A stretch of 5,740 nucleotides of DNA. It comes from an uncultured Flavobacteriales bacterium. Its GTDB lineage: Bacteria; Bacteroidota; Bacteroidia; Flavobacteriales_D; Parvicellaceae. This document shows, piece by piece, positions 1 to 5,740 of this stretch (position 1 is its first letter; each line of letters begins with the position of its first letter). Location of the stretch: the NCBI GenBank assembly GCA_938084875.1, contig CALKFX010000093.1:1-5740 (forward strand), in the 5' to 3' direction. Both the position numbers and the translations under genes were made by a program. Below the pieces are notes generated by a model. It had not been told where the DNA came from and searched no databases. It saw only the letters and a program-made list of their open reading frames with translations.

Positions 1-119
1 TAAGGTGGAATAACGATACTTTAAAAAATTTCCAGAAATCTTATGTAGAGAATTTTATTACTAAAGAGTTAAATACTTTCTATTCCAACGATAATAAAGT
101 CCTAATTTTTAATAATTAG
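1..119 (+). CDS. C-terminal end of an unidentified protein (5' end outside window)
   Basis: An open frame enters from the left edge with its first full codon at position 3. It runs 38 codons to a TAG at 117-119. The visible tail is polar and rich in Asn, Lys and aromatic residues, ending in KVLIFNN. It has no membrane segment and no motif that I recognise, so I give no function. Codon use is A/T-rich like the neighbouring genes, which supports real coding sequence. The next gene starts 3 nt downstream in the same frame, so the two are probably co-transcribed. The fragment is too short to exclude a chance open frame, but its junction with the next gene is typical of an operon. Confidence 0.6.
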   Translation, partial: RWNNDTLKNFQKSYVENFITKELNTFYSNDNKVLIFNN

Positions 120-122
120 ATA

Positions 123-464
123 GTGGGGAAATCCAAAAAAAATCGTGTAAATGTAGTTTATTCAACGAATCCTCATTTTGATTTTGAGGACTCTTCTGAT
201 GATGAAATATCCATTCCCTTTAATGAACAAAAATTATATGTTTCTATTGATAGAAAAAATAGAGGAGGAAAGTCAGTTACTTTAATTGAAGAATTTAGAG
301 GATCTGATGAAGACGCCAAAGATTTGGCCAAAAAATTAAAACAACTTTGTGGTGTCGGAGGTGGATATAAAAATAAAGAAATCTATGTTCAAGGAAATCA
401 AAGAGATAAAGTTTCTAATTTTTTAGAAAAGCTAGGTGCTTCAGTCAAATTTAAGGGAGGTTAA
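123..464 (+). CDS. SUI1/eIF1-like translation factor (YciH family)
   Basis: This 113-residue protein has a basic, low-complexity N-terminal tail (about residues 1-36, including an acidic DSSDDE stretch) followed by a SUI1 domain at about 37-110. Family hallmarks are RKNRGGKSVTLIEEF near residues 44-58, LCGVGGGYK at 75-83, and IYVQGNQRDKV followed by a LEKLG segment at 87-105. In eukaryotes and archaea the SUI1 (eIF1) fold acts at the ribosomal P site in start-codon selection. The bacterial YciH proteins are thought to influence initiation fidelity or stress translation, but this is less settled. The start is a GTG at 123; the nearest in-frame upstream codon is ATA, preceded by a TAG at 117-119, so no longer ATG start is possible. 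No Shine-Dalgarno sequence is visible. Length and domain layout are normal for the family. It probably belongs to the upstream transcription unit and not to the transport operon that follows. Confidence 0.9.
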   Translation: MGKSKKNRVNVVYSTNPHFDFEDSSDDEISIPFNEQKLYVSIDRKNRGGKSVTLIEEFRGSDEDAKDLAKKLKQLCGVGGGYKNKEIYVQGNQRDKVSNFLEKLGASVKFKGG

Positions 465-484
465 TTTGGTGTTTCCTTTTTTTT
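453..484 (+). terminator. possible weak intrinsic terminator after the SUI1 gene
   Basis: A 6-bp stem (AAGGGA at 453-458 with TTCCTT at 473-478, including one G-U pair) encloses a 14-nt loop and is followed by a run of eight T residues at 477-484. The position fits the end of the SUI1 transcript. The stem is short, has only two G-C pairs, and overlaps the stop codon and the next promoter, so it may have no function. Confidence 0.25.
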
Positions 485-496
485 AATTTATCTTTG
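465..496 (+). promoter_or_regulatory. Bacteroidota-type promoter driving the TetR/transport operon
   Basis: TTTG at 465-468 (-33 element) is followed after exactly 20 nt by TATCTTTG at 489-496, a full match to the TAnnTTTG -7 element. This is the pattern recognised by the Bacteroidota housekeeping sigma factor. Transcription would be expected to begin a few bases after 496, around 500-504. That leaves a leader of only about 12-16 nt before the ATG at 516. No other promoter candidate was noticed at the gene junctions of the operon. The start point is inferred; the box positions are seen directly. Confidence 0.75.
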
Positions 497-514
497 ACTA
501 AACGGTCAGTCAAA
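493..514. promoter_or_regulatory. inverted-repeat operator, probable site of the adjacent TetR regulator
   Basis: TTTGACT at 493-499 and AGTCAAA at 508-514 are perfect 7-bp inverted arms around an 8-bp centre, AAACGGTC. The reverse strand reads GACTGACCGTTTAGTC, resembling operators found before many TetR-family genes. The left arm contains the TTTG of the -7 promoter element and the whole site covers the expected transcription start. Binding here would block polymerase directly. The right arm ends one base before the repressor's start codon, which points to autorepression together with control of the downstream genes. Confidence 0.75.
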
Positions 515-515
515 A

Positions 516-1088
516 ATGTGTCCAAAGACAGTTATTCAAAACAAAAAAATAAGAGAAGAGAAGAAAGATCTTATCTTAAGAACTGCTTTAATAGTATTTG
601 CCCAAGAAGGATACCATGCCAGTTCTGTTAATAAGATAGCGGATAAGGCAAATATTTCCAAAGGACTTTTGTATACATATTTTGAAAGTAAAGAAGACTT
701 ATTAAATAATATAGTTACCAATATTATGGATAGGTATATGGAAAAATATCCACCAATTGATTCCATCCCAAATGAATGTCATATTGAATATTTTATCGAC
801 CAATCATTTGAATTTATTTTAGAAGATAAAGCTAGAGCAAAACTTTTATTTTCTTTGACATCTCAATCTATGGTAATGGATGTGATGACTAAAATAGCCA
901 TACAAAAAGCCGAGCCTTTTATGAATAATGTTATGAAGTTTTTTGAAATTAAAAAATACGATGACCCAGAAGGAATGATGCATTATTTTTTTTCAACCCT
1001 AGAAGGAGTTCAATTGCACGTAACTTTTAATCCTCTATACCCAATTGACAAAGTGAAAAAGATTCTAAAAAAACAATTTTTAAAATAA
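516..1088 (+). CDS. TetR/AcrR-family transcriptional repressor
   Basis: This 190-residue protein is a normal length for a TetR-family regulator. The N-terminal DNA-binding domain spans about residues 15-64. It contains ALIVFAQEGYHASSVNKIA (24-42), the turn and recognition helix KANISKGLLYTYF (44-56), and the typical SKEDLL continuation (58-63). The C-terminal part (about 65-190) is helical and poorly conserved, as expected for a ligand-binding and dimerisation domain, so the inducer cannot be deduced. The ATG at 516 leaves about 16 residues ahead of the first helix, a usual distance, and no in-frame ATG occurs between it and that helix. An inverted repeat ends one base upstream and overlaps the promoter, so the protein probably represses itself and the genes behind it. 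Its TAA overlaps the next ATG by one base (TAATG), which ties its expression to the transport genes. By analogy with family members it may sense a lipid or other hydrophobic compound; that is inference. Confidence 0.93.
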   Translation: MCPKTVIQNKKIREEKKDLILRTALIVFAQEGYHASSVNKIADKANISKGLLYTYFESKEDLLNNIVTNIMDRYMEKYPPIDSIPNECHIEYFIDQSFEFILEDKARAKLLFSLTSQSMVMDVMTKIAIQKAEPFMNNVMKFFEIKKYDDPEGMMHYFFSTLEGVQLHVTFNPLYPIDKVKKILKKQFLK

Positions 1089-1828
1089 TGAAAAAAATAA
1101 ATTTTATAATATTATTATTCTGTTCTATTAATATATTTAGTCAAACAGCAGTTGAAGTTATCGAAAAAGCAGATGCTAAATTAAGAGGCGAGTCTTCTTA
1201 TTCTGAAATATCTATAACTATAGTTAGACCAAAATGGCAAAAGACCATGACTATGAAAAGCTGGTCAGAAGGAACTGATTATTCAGTTTCTTTAGTTACA
1301 AGTCCTGCCAAAGAAAAAGGTTCTGTTTTTTTAAAAAGAAAAAATGAAGTTTGGAATTACTTACCTTCTTTGGAAAGAACTATAAAACTTCCACCATCCA
1401 TGATGACTCAAAGCTTTATGGGTACAGATTTAACCAACGATGATTTAGTCAAACAATCTTCTATGGTAGTAGATTATTCACACAAAATTATTGAAGAAGA
1501 TGTAGTGGAGGGTTTGAACTGTTGGAAATTAGAACTATTACCCAATGAAGAAGCTACCGTTGTTTGGGGTAAATTAATTGTTTGGATAGATAAATCAGAT
1601 TTTATGCAGCTTAAAGTGGAGTTTTATGATGAAGATGAAGAGCTAGTTAATTTAATGAATGGATACAATTTTAAAATGTTTGGCAATAAAAAACTTCCTT
1701 CTAAAATTGAATTTATTCCTTTGGAGAATGAAGGTAATAAAACAGTAATTGAATACAATTCTTGGGAATTTGATAAGGAAATACCTTCCAATTATTTTAC
1801 AACACAATATGTATCAAGATTAAAATAG
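1088..1828 (+). CDS. LolA-like periplasmic protein (outer membrane lipoprotein-sorting type)
   Basis: This 246-residue exported protein has a signal peptide: MKK, a hydrophobic core at about residues 4-17, and likely cleavage around the FSQ at 17-19. The mature part resembles the divergent LolA-like family often annotated as outer membrane lipoprotein-sorting protein (Pfam LolA_like, PF17131, from memory). Recognisable segments are VRPKW near 46-50, EVWNYLPSLERTIKLPP at 87-103, and MGTDLTNDDLV at 111-121. These are followed by alternating beta-type segments to the C-terminus. LolA-fold proteins form an open barrel that shields acyl chains while carrying them across the periplasm. Cys12 lies inside the signal core after Phe, which is not a good lipobox, so the protein is probably soluble. 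It overlaps the regulator gene by one base and abuts the first permease gene with no gap, which supports a carrier role for this ABC complex. Whether the cargo is a lipoprotein or a free lipid is unknown. Confidence 0.88.
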   Translation: MKKINFIILLFCSINIFSQTAVEVIEKADAKLRGESSYSEISITIVRPKWQKTMTMKSWSEGTDYSVSLVTSPAKEKGSVFLKRKNEVWNYLPSLERTIKLPPSMMTQSFMGTDLTNDDLVKQSSMVVDYSHKIIEEDVVEGLNCWKLELLPNEEATVVWGKLIVWIDKSDFMQLKVEFYDEDEELVNLMNGYNFKMFGNKKLPSKIEFIPLENEGNKTVIEYNSWEFDKEIPSNYFTTQYVSRLK

Positions 1829-3046
1829 ATGATGTTAATTAAACTCGCTTGGCGAAATATTTGGCGCAACAAAAAAAGAAGTATAATAACTATTACAGCA
1901 ATTGTGATTGCTGTGTTTTTAGCCGTTGTAATGCGTTCTTTGCAATTGGGAATGTATGACAATATGATTCAAAACATTGTTGGCTCTTACTCTGGCCATA
2001 TTCAAATTCATTCTAATGGATATTGGGAAGAACAAACCATAGACAATGCTTTTGAATATAACGATTCATTAATTGAGAAAATTGAAATCAATCAAGAGGT
2101 TGACCACACTACCAAAAGAATACAAAGCGGATGCTTATCTTCCTGTAAAGATTTATCAAAATTTGTTTTTGTTAATGGAATAGAACCAGACAAAGAACAA
2201 TTAATGACCGATTGGAATAAAAGATTAGTAGATGGGGAATTATTGACTAAAAATTCCAGTTCTGTAAATATTGGAAAAGGAATTGCCAAATATTACAATT
2301 TGAAAGTTGGAGATACTTTAATTTTTATTGGTCAAGGATATCATGGAATGCAAGCGGTGGGAGCATTTCCTGTTTGTGGAATTTTAGACATGAAAAATCC
2401 TAACTTAAATAATGTAAGTGTATTCATGTCGCTTCCTACTGCTCAAGATTTTCTATCGGCAAATAATTTAATGACACATTTAGTCATTAATAAAAAAGAA
2501 TATAGCGATGAACAAAATATTGTCTCTTCTTTGAGTGAGAATTTAAATGAGGAATATGAAATTATGACTTGGCAAGAAATGATGCCAGAAATCCAGCAGG
2601 TTATTCAAGCCGATAGTGCAGGTGGTCTTGTGATGATTTTTATTTTATACATGATTATAACCTTTGGAATTTTTGGAACTGTACTAATGATGACTCAAGA
2701 GAGAAAATATGAATTTGGCGTAGTAGTTTCTATTGGCATGAAAAAAATTAAATTAATGATATCTATGGTTTATGAAACTATTTTTTTAACCTCAATTGGT
2801 GTTCTTACTGGAGTTGTCTTATCTAGGCCACTTGTTATTCATTTTCATAATAATCCTTTAGAATTTCCAGAAGAACAAGCTGAAATGATGGAAAATCAAG
2901 GATTTGAGGCTATTATTCCATTTATGAGTTCTTACGATATTCCAATTACCCATGGGTTAATTATATTTTTTATTTCATTATTCATTTGCATCTATCCTAT
3001 TATTACAATTTATAAGTTGAACCCTGTTAAAGCCATGAAAAGATAA
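1829..3046 (+). CDS. ABC transporter permease, FtsX/LolC-LolE/MacB type (first copy)
   Basis: This 405-residue inner-membrane protein has the four-helix layout of type VII (mechanotransmission) ABC permeases. A basic cytoplasmic start containing AWRNIWRNKKRS (7-18) leads into TM1 at about 19-37. A large periplasmic domain follows (about 38-262), then TM2 (266-288), TM3 (about 309-333) and TM4 (374-395). The cytoplasmic loop ERKYEFGVVVSIGMKK (291-306) is the usual contact with the ATPase, and the tail ends in KLNPVKAMKR. HIQIH (57-61) just after TM1 is shared with the second permease. The periplasmic domain carries Cys102, Cys106 and Cys183, absent from the partner's corresponding region. The gene starts directly after the preceding TAG; a second ATG at 1832 is an equally possible start. 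In this family ATP hydrolysis drives periplasmic movements that extract or push substrates instead of moving them through a channel. It probably forms a heterodimer with the next gene product. Confidence 0.92.
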   Translation: MMLIKLAWRNIWRNKKRSIITITAIVIAVFLAVVMRSLQLGMYDNMIQNIVGSYSGHIQIHSNGYWEEQTIDNAFEYNDSLIEKIEINQEVDHTTKRIQSGCLSSCKDLSKFVFVNGIEPDKEQLMTDWNKRLVDGELLTKNSSSVNIGKGIAKYYNLKVGDTLIFIGQGYHGMQAVGAFPVCGILDMKNPNLNNVSVFMSLPTAQDFLSANNLMTHLVINKKEYSDEQNIVSSLSENLNEEYEIMTWQEMMPEIQQVIQADSAGGLVMIFILYMIITFGIFGTVLMMTQERKYEFGVVVSIGMKKIKLMISMVYETIFLTSIGVLTGVVLSRPLVIHFHNNPLEFPEEQAEMMENQGFEAIIPFMSSYDIPITHGLIIFFISLFICIYPIITIYKLNPVKAMKR

Positions 3047-3047
3047 T

Positions 3048-4268
3048 ATGAAAACAGTAATAAAAATAGCATGGAGAAATATTTGGCGAAATAAGCTGAG
3101 GAGTTTAACAGTGATTGTTTCTATGGTTTTAGGTCTTTTTTCTGGTCTTTTTGCTGTTTCTATGATGTTGGGGTTAAATGATCAGAGAATGAATAGTGCT
3201 GTGGATTCCTATCTTTCCCACATTCAAATTCATCATCCATCTTTTATCGAGAATTTTGATATAAAGCATACTGTTAAAAACTTTGATTCTCTCAAAATTT
3301 CAATTAGAAATGATAAAAGTGTTAAGGCATTTAGTTCAAGAACAATTATCTCTGGAATGGCATCTACAGCCCATGGCTCAGCTGGAATTCGTCTAATTGG
3401 AATTGATCCCACTTCAGAATCAAAAGTTACTAATGTGCATACCAGCATGGTTAAGGGAACCTACTTTAATAGTATTAAGAGTAAACCAGCTTTAATTGGT
3501 AAAAAATTAGCAGAGAAATTGCAATTAGATATTAAAAAGAAAATCTATCTAACATTTGTGGATGAAAATGGGGACCAGCAACGAATCAAACTAAAAGTAG
3601 AGGGTATTTTTAAAACAGCTAGTACCTTATTTGACCGTACCAATATCTACATGAAAAGAGAAGACTTACAAAAAATATTAGCTAACAATTCTGCCATTCA
3701 CGAAATTGGAATTATTTGTGAAGATTTAAATATAGTGGATAGTAAAGTAGATGGTTTGAGCAAAAGCTTTCCCAATAACAAGGTAGAATCTTGGGCTAAA
3801 ATAGCTCCGGAGTTGGGTTATGCTCAAAAAATGATGGGCAGCATCATCTATATTTTTATGGGTATTATATTGATTGCATTGTCCTTTGGAATTATTAATA
3901 CCATGCTTATGGCAGTATTGGAAAGAAAAAAAGAGTTGGGGATGTTAATGTCTGTGGGACTTAATAAAAGAAAAGTTTTTTTCATGGTAGTTTTTGAAAC
4001 ACTATTTATTTCTTTAGTTGCAGCTCCAATAGGCATATTTTTATCCTATTCTTTCATCTCTTATTTTGGAACACATGGTATAGATCTATCTTCTGTAGGG
4101 GAAGGATTAGAGGAACTAGGGATTGGAACAAGAGTCTTTACCAAATTATCTTTTGATAATTATATAAACATTACCATTTTGACCTTGATGGTAACTTTTT
4201 TCTCATCCTTAATTCCTGCAAGAAGAGCTTTGAAGTTAAATCCTGCAGAAGCAGTTAGAGCACTATAA
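3048..4268 (+). CDS. ABC transporter permease, FtsX/LolC-LolE/MacB type (second copy)
   Basis: This 406-residue protein is a diverged paralogue of the preceding gene product, with nearly identical length and layout. AWRNIWRNKLRS (8-19) precedes TM1 (about 20-43). A periplasmic domain spans about 44-262, followed by TM2 (263-290), TM3 (310-336) and TM4 (372-390). The cytoplasmic loop LERKKELGMLMSVGLNKRK (291-309) and the C-terminal LIPARRALKLNPAEAVRAL match the FtsX-domain consensus better than the first copy does. HIQIH occurs at 58-62. A loop of about 35 residues between TM3 and TM4 contains GIDLSSVGEGLEELGIG (344-360). The first copy has a similarly long but different, Glu- and Met-rich loop. 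Only one base separates this start codon from the previous stop, so equal expression of the two subunits is likely. The pair fits LolC/LolE-like half-transporters sharing the separate ATPase encoded next. Confidence 0.93.
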   Translation: MKTVIKIAWRNIWRNKLRSLTVIVSMVLGLFSGLFAVSMMLGLNDQRMNSAVDSYLSHIQIHHPSFIENFDIKHTVKNFDSLKISIRNDKSVKAFSSRTIISGMASTAHGSAGIRLIGIDPTSESKVTNVHTSMVKGTYFNSIKSKPALIGKKLAEKLQLDIKKKIYLTFVDENGDQQRIKLKVEGIFKTASTLFDRTNIYMKREDLQKILANNSAIHEIGIICEDLNIVDSKVDGLSKSFPNNKVESWAKIAPELGYAQKMMGSIIYIFMGIILIALSFGIINTMLMAVLERKKELGMLMSVGLNKRKVFFMVVFETLFISLVAAPIGIFLSYSFISYFGTHGIDLSSVGEGLEELGIGTRVFTKLSFDNYINITILTLMVTFFSSLIPARRALKLNPAEAVRAL

Positions 4269-4279
4269 AAACTAAAAAT

Positions 4280-4963
4280 ATGAATGTAATTGAAACCAAT
4301 AATTTAATTAAAATATACCAACAAGGAGATATTGAAGTAAAGGCTCTAAATGATGTGTCTATTAATTTTCAGCAAGGGGAGTTTACTGCAATAGTTGGTC
4401 CTTCCGGCTCTGGAAAAACCACATTTTTAAATTCTATTGGTGGACTAGACACGCCAACATCAGGAAAAGTAGTCATTAACGATACCGATATTACCAACCT
4501 TAAATCCAATGAACTTATAGATTTCAGATTGCGCAACATAGGTTTTGTTTTTCAGGCTTATAATTTAATACCTGTTTTGACAGCAAAGGAAAATGTAGAG
4601 TTTATAATGTTAATGCAAGGAGATTCTGCAAGCGAGAGAAAATCTAGAGCAGAGGAACTTTTAAGTGCAGTTGGTTTGTCAGATCAAATAAATAGACGAC
4701 CAGGACAATTATCGGGTGGTCAACAGCAAAGAGTAGCAGTTGCTAGAGCACTGGCCTCAAAACCAAAATTTGTACTAGCAGATGAACCTACTGCTAATTT
4801 AGATTCTACATCTACCTCTAACCTTTTAGATATTATGCATAGGCTAAACAAGGAAGAGAATATGACTTTTATATTTTCTACGCACGACCAAAGAGTTATA
4901 GATAGAGCAAAACGAATAATTACTTTAGAGGACGGGAAAATTCTTTCTGACAAAAAGCAATAA
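4280..4963 (+). CDS. ABC transporter ATP-binding protein, LolD/MacB family
   Basis: This 227-residue protein is a stand-alone nucleotide-binding subunit of the usual LolD/FtsE length. All catalytic motifs are intact: Walker A GPSGSGKTT (40-48), Q-loop Gln92 in FVFQAYNL, signature LSGGQQQR (144-151), Walker B FVLADEP (164-170) with catalytic Glu169, D-loop ANLD (172-175), and H-loop His202 in STHD. The N-terminal TNNLIKIYQQGDIEVKALNDVS is typical of the MacB/LolD/FtsE branch. It should hydrolyse ATP at the cytoplasmic face and power the two permeases encoded upstream. The start follows 11 nt after the second permease stop, in an A-rich stretch (ACTAAAAATATG) typical of flavobacterial initiation sites. 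Because it is not fused to a permease, the complex resembles LolCDE more than MacB. The symbol lolD is not assigned, since the cargo may differ from that of the housekeeping Lol system. Confidence 0.95.
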   Translation: MNVIETNNLIKIYQQGDIEVKALNDVSINFQQGEFTAIVGPSGSGKTTFLNSIGGLDTPTSGKVVINDTDITNLKSNELIDFRLRNIGFVFQAYNLIPVLTAKENVEFIMLMQGDSASERKSRAEELLSAVGLSDQINRRPGQLSGGQQQRVAVARALASKPKFVLADEPTANLDSTSTSNLLDIMHRLNKEENMTFIFSTHDQRVIDRAKRIITLEDGKILSDKKQ

Positions 4964-4964
4964 A

Positions 4965-5740
4965 ATGAGAATTTATTTTTTATGCTTTCTATTATTTTCT
5001 TTTAGTTTTTCATTTTTTTCTCAAGAAAATAATAAAAATAAGTGGAAGGAAAAAGTTGAGCTTTCTGGTTTTGTAAAGTATATGAATACCGCATCAGTTG
5101 TAGATTTGGATTCTTTAATTACAGACAATCTAATTCACAATAGAATAAGATTCAAAGCATATCTAAGCGATAAAATAACTACTGTTATTGAAATGCGAAA
5201 TAGAATATTTTATGGGGAAGCAACCCGCTTAAATCCTAGCTTAGGTAAACAATTAGAAAAAGACAATGGTCAAGTAGATTTGTCTTTTGTTTCCATGGAT
5301 AGAAATCCATTAGTCATTCATTCAATTTTAGACAGAGCATATATGAGATACAGTGAAGACAATTGGGAGCTAACTGTTGGTAGACAAAGAATTAATTGGG
5401 GAGTTAATTTGGCTTTTAATCCCAACGATTTATTTAATGCTTATAGTTTAGTTGATTTTGATTACCAAGAAAGACCAGGAGTGGATGCAGTTAGATTTCA
5501 ATATTATGGAGACGATATGTCTAGTTTTGAAGGAGCTGTTCAAATTGGAAATTCCTTGGATAGTTCTGTAATAGCTGGATTATGGAAATTCAATAAATGG
5601 AAGTACGATTTTCAATTTCTTGCCGCCAACTATTTTAAAGATATTGCTATTGGAACTGCATGGGCTGGTAATATTAAAAAAGCAGGATTTAAAACTGAAG
5701 TATCTTATTTTCAACCCAAATCTAAATTTTTTGAAAGTAA
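4965..5740 (+). CDS. outer-membrane beta-barrel (porin-like) protein, 3' end outside window
   Basis: An open frame starts with ATG at 4965, one base after the ATPase stop, and stays open to the window end (258 complete codons). The first 20 residues form a signal peptide with a Phe/Leu/Ser core (FLCFLLFSFSFSFF) and likely cleavage near Ser19-Gln20. The rest alternates polar and hydrophobic/aromatic residues, as in amphipathic barrel strands, for example VELSGFVKYM (31-40), IRFKAYLS (61-68), TTVIEMRNRIFYG (72-84) and AYMRYSE (125-131). The block with GRQRINWG (139-146), NPNDLFN (152-158) and ERPGVDAVRF (169-178) resembles the GRQ..WG...NP.D pattern of the DUF1302-like and related porin groups. 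That resemblance is from memory and not a search. There is no TonB-box or plug domain in the visible part. As the last visible gene of the operon it is the likely outer-membrane partner of the LolA-like carrier and ABC complex. The residues at the 3' end are missing, so barrel size is unknown. Confidence 0.82.
   Translation, partial: MRIYFLCFLLFSFSFSFFSQENNKNKWKEKVELSGFVKYMNTASVVDLDSLITDNLIHNRIRFKAYLSDKITTVIEMRNRIFYGEATRLNPSLGKQLEKDNGQVDLSFVSMDRNPLVIHSILDRAYMRYSEDNWELTVGRQRINWGVNLAFNPNDLFNAYSLVDFDYQERPGVDAVRFQYYGDDMSSFEGAVQIGNSLDSSVIAGLWKFNKWKYDFQFLAANYFKDIAIGTAWAGNIKKAGFKTEVSYFQPKSKFFES

Noticed and set aside
536..766. Minus-strand open frame inside the TetR gene, and similar ones at 2092-2289, 3233-3448, 3848-4036 and 4720-4953
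   Set aside because: Each lies wholly within a well-supported + strand gene, has no recognisable motif, and has the composition of a reverse complement of AT-rich coding sequence.
1088..1144. Possible lipoprotein signal at Cys12 of the LolA-like protein
   Set aside because: The residues before the cysteine are Leu-Leu-Phe, and the bulky Phe at -1 does not fit a lipobox. The hydrophobic core also continues past the cysteine to a better type I cleavage site near FSQ.
4269..4279. Possible internal promoter or terminator in the longest gap of the operon
   Set aside because: The gap is only 11 A-rich bases, with no hairpin, no T-run and no TAnnTTTG element, so it reads as an ordinary junction within one transcript.
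1829..4963. MacB-type tripartite drug efflux pump
   Set aside because: MacB has its ATPase fused to the permease and works with a MacA adaptor and a TolC-like channel. Here the ATPase is separate, there are two permeases, and no adaptor or TolC-like gene is visible. A LolCDE-like arrangement fits better, although a drug-related role cannot be excluded because the regulator is TetR-type.
4965..5025. Possible lipobox at Cys7 of the barrel protein
   Set aside because: The cysteine is only seven residues from the start, follows Phe-Leu, and lies inside the hydrophobic core, so a normal type I signal peptide is more likely.

Overview
The window is AT-rich, tightly packed, and every gene is on the + strand. 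It looks like a chromosomal segment from a member of the Bacteroidota, most likely a flavobacterium. The reasons are the A/T-biased codon use, A-rich stretches instead of Shine-Dalgarno sites before start codons, a good match to the Bacteroidota promoter pattern (TTTG, 20 nt, TAnnTTTG), and short signal peptides ending in a Ser-Gln step. No RNA gene, insertion sequence, CRISPR array or sign of recent transfer was seen.

Region 1 (1-464) holds the last 38 codons of an unidentified gene. A small SUI1/eIF1-like (YciH-type) translation factor follows 3 nt later with a GTG start. These two probably share a transcript that begins outside the window.

Region 2 (465-515) is a compact control region. 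A Bacteroidota-type promoter (465-496) is overlapped by a 22-bp inverted repeat (493-514) that ends one base before the start codon of a TetR-family repressor. This arrangement suggests an autoregulated switch.

Region 3 (516-5740, running off the right edge) is a six-gene block that appears to be one operon. It encodes a TetR repressor, a periplasmic LolA-like protein, two paralogous FtsX/LolC/E-type permeases, a LolD/MacB-type ATPase, and an outer-membrane beta-barrel-like protein cut by the window end. Gaps between genes run from a 1-nt overlap to 11 nt. The parts cover inner membrane, periplasm and outer membrane. The inference is a repressor-controlled ABC machine that extracts a lipid, lipoprotein or other hydrophobic molecule from the inner membrane and passes it to the outer membrane. 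It resembles LolCDE-LolA in design, but its LolA-like protein is of a divergent type and it carries its own barrel and regulator. The cargo and the inducer cannot be read from the sequence.
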